Source of the DNA: Sphingomonas sp. UBA4766
Lineage (GTDB): Bacteria; Pseudomonadota; Alphaproteobacteria; Sphingomonadales; Sphingomonadaceae
Length of the DNA stretch: 8,479 nucleotides
Assembly: GCA_002403415.1 (NCBI GenBank)
Contig: DHHS01000112.1
Coordinates: forward strand, 1-8,479
Reading direction: 5' to 3'
Shown here in pieces: positions 1 to 5,811 of this stretch. The notes beneath the pieces were generated by a model, which worked only from the letters and a program-made list of their open reading frames with translations, made no database searches and was not told the DNA's origin. The number at the start of each line of letters is the position of its first letter. The stretch's first letter is position 1. Position numbers and translations under genes: made by a program.

Positions 1-564
1 GCGCGGGCCGGGGGCGCGGGGGGGGGCGCCCAGCCATGCCGTGACCGCATCGTCGGCGGCGGGCGCCAGCGGGTCGAGCGGGCCACCGGGGGCAAGGGCG
101 ACCCCCAGCGCGCGCCGCCGCTCACCGCCATCGGGAAAGCGCGCCCGCATTGCACCCCGCGCAGCTTGCAACGCGGTTGCCAACGTGCCCAATCCGGCGG
201 GCAGCATCGCCTCCAGCCGTTGGCGCAAAGCCGCCGCCAGCCCGGCTGACGCGCCGCCGGTACCGATCGCGATCAGCACGGGGTCGCGATCGACAATCGC
301 GGGGAGCGTAAAGTCGCACAGATCCGGTCGGTCGACTGCATTGACCAGCACCCCCCGTGCGCGCAACCGCGCGACGGTGGCTTCGGCTTCGGTGTGATCC
401 TCGATCGCGACAATCGCGAGCGAGGCTGGCTCGTCCTCGCCCACCACGACCGCGCCGCTGCGTTCGAGCAGGCGGCGTTTGGGTTCGGCCTGTTCGCCAT
501 CGCCGACCACGATCACCGCCCGACCGTTGAGGCGCATGAACAGCGGCAGGCTGTGCAGGCTCAC
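1..564 (-). CDS. cysG: Precorrin-2 dehydrogenase / sirohydrochlorin ferrochelatase (siroheme synthase N-terminal type), partial
   Basis: This enzyme would oxidise precorrin-2 to sirohydrochlorin with NAD+ and insert iron to give siroheme, the cofactor of sulfite and nitrite reductases; it is cytoplasmic. The frame is open for 188 codons and runs off the left edge, so the C-terminus is missing. It begins HSLPLF, followed by a Rossmann nucleotide-binding loop (VVGDGEQAE, residues 19-27) and an AKRR-like PKRRLLER helix. The family core NAVDRPDLCDFTLPAIVDRD then IGTGGASAG is present; the Asp in NAVD corresponds to the catalytic Asp of CysG. A dimerisation-type segment follows, ending in AWLG. I chose GTG at 564 because it forms a GTGA overlap with the lysA stop and gives the conserved HSLPLF start; ATG at 537 would cut that off. 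Whether a methyltransferase domain follows, as in full CysG, cannot be seen, so the symbol is approximate. The remaining left end is Pro/Arg-rich and G9-encoded. Confidence 0.9.
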   Translation of the reverse strand, partial: MSLHSLPLFMRLNGRAVIVVGDGEQAEPKRRLLERSGAVVVGEDEPASLAIVAIEDHTEAEATVARLRARGVLVNAVDRPDLCDFTLPAIVDRDPVLIAIGTGGASAGLAAALRQRLEAMLPAGLGTLATALQAARGAMRARFPDGGERRRALGVALAPGGPLDPLAPAADDAVTAWLGAPPRAPGPR

Positions 565-1820
565 GCCAGCCAGTCCGGCACACGCTCCGCGCTGAGGATA
601 GTGGCAGAGGCGATGCGGTCGGCCACCACGGCATAGCGATCGCCGTTGACCATCACTTCGGGCACCAGCGCGCGGCTGTTATAAGTGCTCGCCATCGTCG
701 CACCATAAGCGCCCGCAGTGCGGAAAATCGCGAGGTCGCCGCTTGCCATCGCGTCAATGTCGCGTGCGGTCGCGAATGTGTCGCCGCTCTCGCACACGGG
801 GCCAGCGATATTGGCGGTCATGCGCGCGCCGCTCGGGGTGACTGCCACGAAATCATGCCACGCATCGTAAAGCGCGGGGCGAGCGAGATCGTTCATCGCC
901 GCGTCGACAATGATATGTGGGTGGACAACACCGGGCTTGACCCAGATCACTTGGGTCAGCAGCACACCTGCATTGCCGCAAATGACGCGCCCCGGCTCGA
1001 ACATCAGCGTGACGTCCCAGCCCTGCGTTACCCGCGCGACCATCGCGCCATAATCGGCGGGGCTGGGGACCACATCCCCGGCACGATAGGGCACGCCGAG
1101 CCCGCCGCCGAGATCGACATGGGTGATCGCGTGCCCCGCGCCGCGCAGTTCCGCCACCAGCGCGCCGATGCGTTCGTATGCGGCCGCCAGCGGGGCGAGC
1201 GTGCTCAGCTGGCTGCCGATATGGATTGCGACCCCGCGCAGGTTCAGCCCCGGCGTTCCCGCCAGTCGTGCGAAAATGGCAGGCGCCTGATCGATCGGCA
1301 CGCCGAACTTGTTTTCCGCCTTGCCAGTGGAGATTTTGGCATGGGTGCCCGCATCGACATCGGGGTTGACGCGCAGCACGGCGTGGGCGGTTTCGCCCCG
1401 CGCGGCGGCCAGCGCGCCAAGCACGTGCCCCTCCTCCTCCAGCTCGATATTGACCTGGCCGATGCCCGCTGCCAGCGCTGCCTCAAGCTCGCCGCGCGTC
1501 TTGCCGACGCCGGAGAACACGATATCGCCGGGTGCCATCCCTGCGGCCAGCGCGCGCGCCAGCTCGCCGCCCGACACGATGTCGGCGCCATAGCCCGCCC
1601 GTGCCAGCACGCGCAGCACCGCAAGGTTAGGATTGGCCTTCACAGCAAATGCCAAATGCGGTCGCGAAACCTTGCCAAGACCGCTGCGAAACACCTCGGC
1701 ATGGCGCGTCAGCGTGGCTTGCGAATAGACATAAACCGGTGTGCCGACTTCGGCGGCAATCCGGGCTAGCGGCACATCCTCGCAATGGAGCGCGCCGTTC
1801 TTCAGCGAAAAATGATCCAT
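561..1820 (-). CDS. lysA: Diaminopimelate decarboxylase
   Basis: LysA removes CO2 from meso-diaminopimelate to make L-lysine, the last step of the pathway, in the cytoplasm. The 419-residue length is normal for the family. It is a fold-type III PLP enzyme: an alanine-racemase-like barrel followed by a beta domain. Visible key residues are the PLP lysine K61 in AFAVKANPN, H200 in HIGSQ, the phosphate-binding GGGLG at 238-242, EPGR at 275-278 and the active-site CESGD at 343-347, whose Cys comes from the partner subunit in the dimer. YNSR near the C-terminus is also typical. ATG at 1820 was chosen because MDHFSLKNG is where family alignment begins; the frame stays open another 50 codons upstream but reads as low-complexity shadow of the lipoprotein gene. 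The start has only a weak ribosome site and lies 13 bases after the lipoprotein stop, which suggests coupling. Its TGA overlaps the GTG of the siroheme gene. Confidence 0.97.
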   Translation of the reverse strand: MDHFSLKNGALHCEDVPLARIAAEVGTPVYVYSQATLTRHAEVFRSGLGKVSRPHLAFAVKANPNLAVLRVLARAGYGADIVSGGELARALAAGMAPGDIVFSGVGKTRGELEAALAAGIGQVNIELEEEGHVLGALAAARGETAHAVLRVNPDVDAGTHAKISTGKAENKFGVPIDQAPAIFARLAGTPGLNLRGVAIHIGSQLSTLAPLAAAYERIGALVAELRGAGHAITHVDLGGGLGVPYRAGDVVPSPADYGAMVARVTQGWDVTLMFEPGRVICGNAGVLLTQVIWVKPGVVHPHIIVDAAMNDLARPALYDAWHDFVAVTPSGARMTANIAGPVCESGDTFATARDIDAMASGDLAIFRTAGAYGATMASTYNSRALVPEVMVNGDRYAVVADRIASATILSAERVPDWLA

Positions 1821-1833
1821 GACAGCGATCGGC

Positions 1834-2070
1834 TCAGCTGGACGGGGGCAAGTCGAAATCATCGCCGCGCCGGACCTCTGAACTGCGCAGCAATTCGTCG
1901 CTGCGCTCTGGCCGCGCCTGATTGGTTGGCGTTGAAAGCTCGCGCGCGGTGGGCGTGGCGGTTGCGCCATAGGGTTTGGGCGGCAAAGCCTTGCCGGTAA
2001 CCGGCTTTAGCGTCGCGGCCGAACCACAGGCACCGAGCAACAGGATGGGAAGCAGGATAACGTGTTTCAT
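1834..2070 (-). CDS. Small LptM-like lipoprotein between argH and lysA
   Basis: This 78-residue protein has a lipoprotein signal peptide: MKH, a hydrophobic stretch of about 10 residues, and a lipobox LGAC with the lipidated Cys at 15. Gly at +2 predicts sorting to the outer membrane under the Asp+2 rule. The mature part opens CGSAATLKPVTGKALPPKPYG, a Cys-Gly then Lys-Pro/Pro-rich arrangement reminiscent of LptM (YifL/LppL) CGxKGPLxxP proteins, and ends in a charged tail (residues 53-72) closing with DFDLPP. In other proteobacteria the LptM-type gene sits beside lysA or dapF, as here. In E. coli LptM helps oxidative maturation of the LPS translocon LptDE. The classical KGPL block is not exact, so the assignment rests on size, lipobox, composition and position. 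ATG at 2070 is preceded by AAAAGGA six bases away and overlaps the argH TGA as ATGA. Confidence 0.75.
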   Translation of the reverse strand: MKHVILLPILLLGACGSAATLKPVTGKALPPKPYGATATPTARELSTPTNQARPERSDELLRSSEVRRGDDFDLPPSS

Positions 2071-3446
2071 TGCATTTCCTTTTGCCGCGCCGCGCGCGCC
2101 ACCGCAATTGCTTCGCGCACCCGGACGGGTGCGGTCCCGCCAAAGCTTGCGCGCACCGCGACCGACGCATCGACGCTGAGCACGTCATAGACCCGCGCAT
2201 CGATCCGCGCATCAATCGCCTGCAAATCGGCAAGCGGCAGCTGGTCGAGCGCGATCCCGCGTTCCTCCGCCAGCCGCACTGCGCGGCCGGTAATGTGATG
2301 CGCCTCGCGAAACGGAATATCGGCAACACGCACCAGCCAGTCGGCCAGGTCGGTCGCGGTCGCATAGCCCAGCTCGGCTGCTTCGCGCATTCGTCCGGTG
2401 CGGAACGTGGCGGACGCAACCATCCCGGTCATCGCAGCGATCGAGAGGCCGAGCAAGTCGTGCGCCTCGAACACCGGCGGCTTGTCGTCCTGCATATCCT
2501 TTGAATAGGCAAGCGGCAGGCCCTTCATCGTCGTGACAAGCGCGGTCATGCACCCCGCGATCCGCCCGGCATGGCCGCGCACCAGCTCGGCGGCGTCCGG
2601 GTTGCGCTTTTGCGGCATGATCGAGCTGCCGGTCGACCATTGATCGCTGAGCGACACAAAGCCAAAGGGCTGCGACGCCCACAGGATAAATTCCTCCGCC
2701 AGCCGCGACAGGTGCAGGCTCGCCTGCGTGGCGGCCATCAGATAGTCGAGCGCGAAATCGCGGTCGGATACCGCATCAAGCGAGTTGCGGGTCGGCGCAC
2801 CAAAGCCAAGCGCCGCCGCCGTCATCGTTCGATCGATCGGAAAACCCGTGCCTGCCAGCGCCGCGCTGCCTAGCGGACACTGGTTCAGCCGCACCCGCGC
2901 GTCGGCAAAGCGGCTGCGGTCGCGCGCGATCATTTCGTGATAGGCCATCAGATGGTGGCCAAGCGTGACCGGCTGCGCGCTTTGCAAATGGGTGAAGCCG
3001 GGCATGACGCTATCGGCATGGTCGGCGGCGCGGACAATCAGCGCGTCCTGAAACGCGCCAAGGCTTGCATCGACTTCATCAATCGCGCGGCGCACCCAGA
3101 GGCGGAAATCGGTCGCCACCTGGTCGTTGCGGCTGCGCGCGGTGTGGAGTCGGCCGGCGACCGCGCCGATCTTCTCGGCGAGCCGCGCTTCGGTTTGCAT
3201 ATGAATGTCTTCGAGTGCGAGATCATCGACCACGCCGTGCGCGGCATAATCATCCGCCACCGCGTCCAGCCCAGTCGCGATGGCGGCGGCGTCGTCGGCG
3301 GAGACGATGCCGACCATGCCCAACATCGCGACATGCGCTTTGGAGGCAGCAACATCTTCGCGCCACAAACGCTTGTCGAACGGGATCGACGCGTTAATCT
3401 CGCGCATCACCGCCGCCGGTCCTTCGGCAAAGCGGCCGCCCCACAT
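2067..3446 (-). CDS. argH: Argininosuccinate lyase
   Basis: ArgH splits argininosuccinate into arginine and fumarate, the last step of arginine synthesis; it is a cytoplasmic homotetramer of the fumarase/aspartase superfamily. From ATG 3446 the protein has 459 residues, a normal length. Seen in order: MWGGRF at 1-6, HTARSRNDQ at 101-109, FTHLQSAQP at 151-159 with the conserved catalytic-region His153, and the superfamily signature GSSIMPQKRNP at 273-283, which carries the active-site serine and lysine. QDDKPPVFEA near 319-328 is also family-typical. It is the first gene of the minus-strand operon and ends in an ATGA overlap with the lipoprotein gene. The start is uncertain: ATG 3446 has no good ribosome site, whereas an AGGAGA lies six bases before an in-frame ATC at 3479. 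Many alphaproteobacterial ArgH proteins carry a short leader before MWGGRF, which the reading from ATC would supply. Confidence 0.97.
   Translation of the reverse strand: MWGGRFAEGPAAVMREINASIPFDKRLWREDVAASKAHVAMLGMVGIVSADDAAAIATGLDAVADDYAAHGVVDDLALEDIHMQTEARLAEKIGAVAGRLHTARSRNDQVATDFRLWVRRAIDEVDASLGAFQDALIVRAADHADSVMPGFTHLQSAQPVTLGHHLMAYHEMIARDRSRFADARVRLNQCPLGSAALAGTGFPIDRTMTAAALGFGAPTRNSLDAVSDRDFALDYLMAATQASLHLSRLAEEFILWASQPFGFVSLSDQWSTGSSIMPQKRNPDAAELVRGHAGRIAGCMTALVTTMKGLPLAYSKDMQDDKPPVFEAHDLLGLSIAAMTGMVASATFRTGRMREAAELGYATATDLADWLVRVADIPFREAHHITGRAVRLAEERGIALDQLPLADLQAIDARIDARVYDVLSVDASVAVRASFGGTAPVRVREAIAVARAARQKEMQ
2077..2083 (-). promoter_or_regulatory. Ribosome binding site of the LptM-like lipoprotein gene
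   Basis: On the minus strand AAAAGGA ends six bases before ATG at 2070. It lies inside the last codons of argH, so the lipoprotein gene has its own ribosome site as well as a stop/start overlap with argH. This supports the small gene being truly translated. Confidence 0.65.
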
Positions 3447-3452
3447 GGCATT

Positions 3453-3456
3453 GGAG
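3453..3456 (+). promoter_or_regulatory. Ribosome binding site deciding the TTG start of the TlpA-like gene
   Basis: GGAG is followed by a six-base spacer and TTG at 3463. This favours TTG 3463 over ATG 3445, which has only a poor purine context upstream (GGCCGCCCC) and would add six residues before the signal peptide. Confidence 0.5.
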
Positions 3457-3462
3457 CCTGGA

Positions 3463-4026
3463 TTGTCCCGTTCGCTGATCGCGCTTCTCCTGACCGTGAC
3501 GCTGGTTGCCGCTTGCGATAGGCAATCCCCCCCGCCGGAGCAAGTCGCGCCTGCGGCGGTGGCGACCCCGGCCACCGGGCCCGGCGCGGGCGTGCTCGAC
3601 CGCAGCCACCGGGGGGAGGGGGTGCCCGCTACCGCCTTTGCTGCGCCCGATGGCAAACGGGTCACGCTGGCCGATTTTCACGGGGGGCCCGTGCTGCTCA
3701 ACCTTTGGGCGACATGGTGCGCGCCGTGCGTCGCCGAAATGCCGCAGCTTGATGCGCTCGCCGCGCGGATGGCGGGCAAGCTGACGGTATTGACCGTCAG
3801 CCAGGATCTGGAGGGTGCGGCCAAGGTAGGCCCGTTTTTCGCAAAAGGCGGTTTCAAGGCGATCAAGCCCTATCTCGACGATCAGGCGGCACTCAGCATT
3901 GGCTATCAGGCCAATCTGCCGACCACGATCCTCTATGATTCGACGGGGCACGAGGTGTGGCGCTATTCCGGCGGACAGGATTGGAGCGGGGCCGCGGCCG
4001 CCGCGCTGATTGCCGAAGCAAAGTAA
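3463..4026 (+). CDS. TlpA/ResA-family thiol-disulfide oxidoreductase, lipoprotein
   Basis: This is a thioredoxin-fold protein of the TlpA/ResA/DsbE type, which normally keeps periplasmic cysteines reduced, for example on apocytochrome c or copper chaperones. Counted from TTG 3463 it has 187 residues. A short signal peptide (MSRS, then a hydrophobic core) ends in a lipobox VAAC with lipidated Cys18. Asp19 at +2 predicts retention in the inner membrane. A Pro/Ala-rich linker (20-50) leads to the thioredoxin domain: PDGKRVTLADFHG, then LLNLWATWCAPC with the redox pair Cys86/Cys89, and the cis-proline loop NLPTT with Pro153. Insertion residues 115-140 and the GYQANLPTT block resemble the TlpA-like group rather than cytoplasmic thioredoxin. 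The alternative start ATG 3445 shares a CATG with the argH ATG on the opposite strand. It is the first gene of a three-gene plus-strand operon, 19 bases before the next start. The physiological partner is unknown. Confidence 0.9.
   Translation: MSRSLIALLLTVTLVAACDRQSPPPEQVAPAAVATPATGPGAGVLDRSHRGEGVPATAFAAPDGKRVTLADFHGGPVLLNLWATWCAPCVAEMPQLDALAARMAGKLTVLTVSQDLEGAAKVGPFFAKGGFKAIKPYLDDQAALSIGYQANLPTTILYDSTGHEVWRYSGGQDWSGAAAAALIAEAK
3486..3491 (-). promoter_or_regulatory. Strong Shine-Dalgarno placed before an in-frame ATC of argH
   Basis: The minus strand reads AGGAGA here, six bases before ATC (3479-3477), which is in frame with argH 11 codons upstream of MWGGRF. No ATG, GTG or TTG lies in that frame close downstream of the site before ATG 3446, which is 39 bases away, too far for this site to serve directly. 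Either translation starts at a rare ATC, or the match is chance inside the TlpA signal-peptide coding region on the other strand. Confidence 0.4.
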
Positions 4027-4035
4027 TCGCAAAAA

Positions 4036-4040
4036 GGGGG
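4036..4040 (+). promoter_or_regulatory. Ribosome binding site of the DUF885 gene
   Basis: A GGGGG run preceded by AAAAA ends five bases before ATG 4046. It fixes that ATG over the in-frame ATG 4010, which lies inside the TlpA-like gene and would spoil the signal peptide. Confidence 0.5.
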
Positions 4041-4045
4041 ATGGG

Positions 4046-5797
4046 ATGCGCGCACTGAAATGGGCTTTGGCCGGAGCGGCGCTGGCGATCAGCGCCCCGG
4101 CAATGGCGGGGCCATCCGATGATCTGTCGCGGGTGATCGAGGATCACTGGGCCTGGTATCTGTCGATTAACCCGGAGACGGCAACAGCGCTTGGCGAGCG
4201 GCGCTATGACACGCAGATTTCCGACCTTAGTCTCGCGCAGGCCGACCGGGAGGCTGCGACCGCGCAAAGCTTTGCCGATCGGCTGCGCGCCATCCCCGAC
4301 GACGCCCTGACCCCGAGCGAGCGCGTGAACAAGGCGATCCTGATGCGCGTGCTCAGCGAACGGGTGGCGGGCAATGGCTTTGGCGCGCGGCAAATGCTGT
4401 TCACTACCTATTATGGCTGGCATCAGGGGTTTGTGGGGCTGGCCGATAACCTGCCGTTTCGCGCTCTGGCCGATTTTGAAAGCTACCTTACGCGCCTTGC
4501 CCAATATCCCAAGCAAAATGGCGAGGCGATCGCGATTACCCGCGCAGGCGTCGCAAGCGGCTTTGTGCTGCCTTGTGCGGTGCTGGCCGGGTTTGACACC
4601 TCGATCGACGGGGTGATTGCGGCGACCCCGGCGCAATCGCGCTTCTATGCGCCGTTCAAGGGCGCGAAGCCGGCGGATGCAACCGACGCGCAGTGGCGCG
4701 CGCTCAAGAGCCGCGCGGCAAAGCTCATCACGACGGTGCTGAATCCCGAATATGCCCGCTTTGCCGAGTACTTCCGGCGCGAGTACTTGCCGCAATGTCG
4801 CCAGAGTTTGGCCGCCTCCGCACTGCCGCAAGGGGCAGACTGGTATGCCCACCGGGTGCGGGTGGAGACGACGACCGACCTGACGCCCGATGCCATTCAC
4901 CAGATCGGGCTGGATGAAGTCGCGCGCATCCGCGCTGAGATGGAGACGCTGGCGAAATCGTCGGGCTATGCCAGCCGCGAGGCTTTTATCGCCGAATTGC
5001 GCACCAATCCCAAATATTATGCGACCACGCCCGAACAATTGCTGGCCGCCGCTGCGCTGGAGGCGAAGAAGCATGACGGGTTGCTGCCACAGTTTTTCGG
5101 TCGCTTGCCGCGCCTGCCCTACGGCCTGAAACCGATTCCGGCGGAGACGGCGGAGGGGACGACAACCGCCTATTACGGCCCCGGATCGCCGCCCGCCGGG
5201 ATTGCCGGCACTTATTACGTGAACACGTCGAAACTGGCGCAGCGGCCGCTATGGGAAATCCCGGCGCTCACCGCGCACGAAGCCGTGCCCGGCCATCATC
5301 TGCAAATCGCGCTGCAACAGGAGCTCGATCTGCCAAATTTCCGAAAATATGCGGTCGGCTTCACCGCGTTTGTCGAGGGGTGGGCGCTTTATAGCGAGCA
5401 TCTGGGCATCGAAATGGGCCTCTATGATACGCCGGAGAAGAATATGGGGCGGCTGTCCTATGAAATGTGGCGCGCGTGTCGGCTGGTGGTGGACACTGGC
5501 ATCCATGCCAAGGGCTGGACCAAGGAACAGGCGGTTGCGTTCATGAGGGACAATACCGCACTGACCGCCGCCAACATCGAGGCGGAGGTGAACCGCTATA
5601 TCAGCTGGCCGGGGCAGGCGCTGGGCTATAAGCTCGGCGAGTTGCGCATCCGCGCGCTGCGCGCGCGGGCGGAAGCGGCGCTGGGAACAAAATTTGATTT
5701 GCGCGGCTTTCACAATGTCGTGCTGGGGCAAGGGGCGGTGCCGCTAGACGTGCTCGACGCGCAGGTCGATGCGTGGATCGCGGCGCAGCGGCGCTGA
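4046..5797 (+). CDS. Exported DUF885-family zinc metallopeptidase
   Basis: The product is a 583-residue DUF885 protein, a usual length for this family of putative gluzincin-type metallopeptidases. Residues 1-21 form a Sec signal peptide (MRALK, hydrophobic core, AMA before Gly22), so the enzyme should be periplasmic or secreted. The zinc site is clear: HEAVPGHH starting at His411, with Glu412 as the likely catalytic base, and EGWALYSEH with Glu444 as the probable third ligand. This is the DUF885 variant of HExxH, in which the second His comes after a Pro-Gly insertion. The YYVNTSKL block before it and RGFHNVVLGQG near His556 are also family-typical. The substrate is not known; family members are generally thought to be peptidases or carboxypeptidases. 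It follows the TlpA-like gene by 19 bases and precedes the transporter by 14, so the three are probably co-transcribed. ATG 4046 fits the ribosome site and the signal peptide. Confidence 0.92.
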   Translation: MRALKWALAGAALAISAPAMAGPSDDLSRVIEDHWAWYLSINPETATALGERRYDTQISDLSLAQADREAATAQSFADRLRAIPDDALTPSERVNKAILMRVLSERVAGNGFGARQMLFTTYYGWHQGFVGLADNLPFRALADFESYLTRLAQYPKQNGEAIAITRAGVASGFVLPCAVLAGFDTSIDGVIAATPAQSRFYAPFKGAKPADATDAQWRALKSRAAKLITTVLNPEYARFAEYFRREYLPQCRQSLAASALPQGADWYAHRVRVETTTDLTPDAIHQIGLDEVARIRAEMETLAKSSGYASREAFIAELRTNPKYYATTPEQLLAAAALEAKKHDGLLPQFFGRLPRLPYGLKPIPAETAEGTTTAYYGPGSPPAGIAGTYYVNTSKLAQRPLWEIPALTAHEAVPGHHLQIALQQELDLPNFRKYAVGFTAFVEGWALYSEHLGIEMGLYDTPEKNMGRLSYEMWRACRLVVDTGIHAKGWTKEQAVAFMRDNTALTAANIEAEVNRYISWPGQALGYKLGELRIRALRARAEAALGTKFDLRGFHNVVLGQGAVPLDVLDAQVDAWIAAQRR

Positions 5798-5811
5798 ACG
5801 GGGCTGCATTG

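Noticed and set aside
855..1769. Long open frame on the plus strand opposite lysA (304 codons)
   Set aside because: It is antisense to an unmistakable lysA, has Arg/His/Gln-rich composition typical of the reverse of high-GC codons, and has no recognisable motif.
1821..1970. N-terminal extension of lysA up to position 1970
   Set aside because: The extra 50 residues are Arg/Pro/Gln-rich, unlike LysA, and correspond to the lipoprotein gene read in another frame.
2937..3521. Long open frame on the plus strand opposite argH (194 codons)
   Set aside because: It is a shadow of argH with no ribosome site, no domain and skewed composition; GC-rich genes often give such frames.
3893..5074. 393-codon open frame on the minus strand opposite the DUF885 gene
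   Set aside because: The opposite strand carries a full-length protein with signal peptide and zinc motif; the antisense product is Arg/Gln/His-rich and has no known fold signature.
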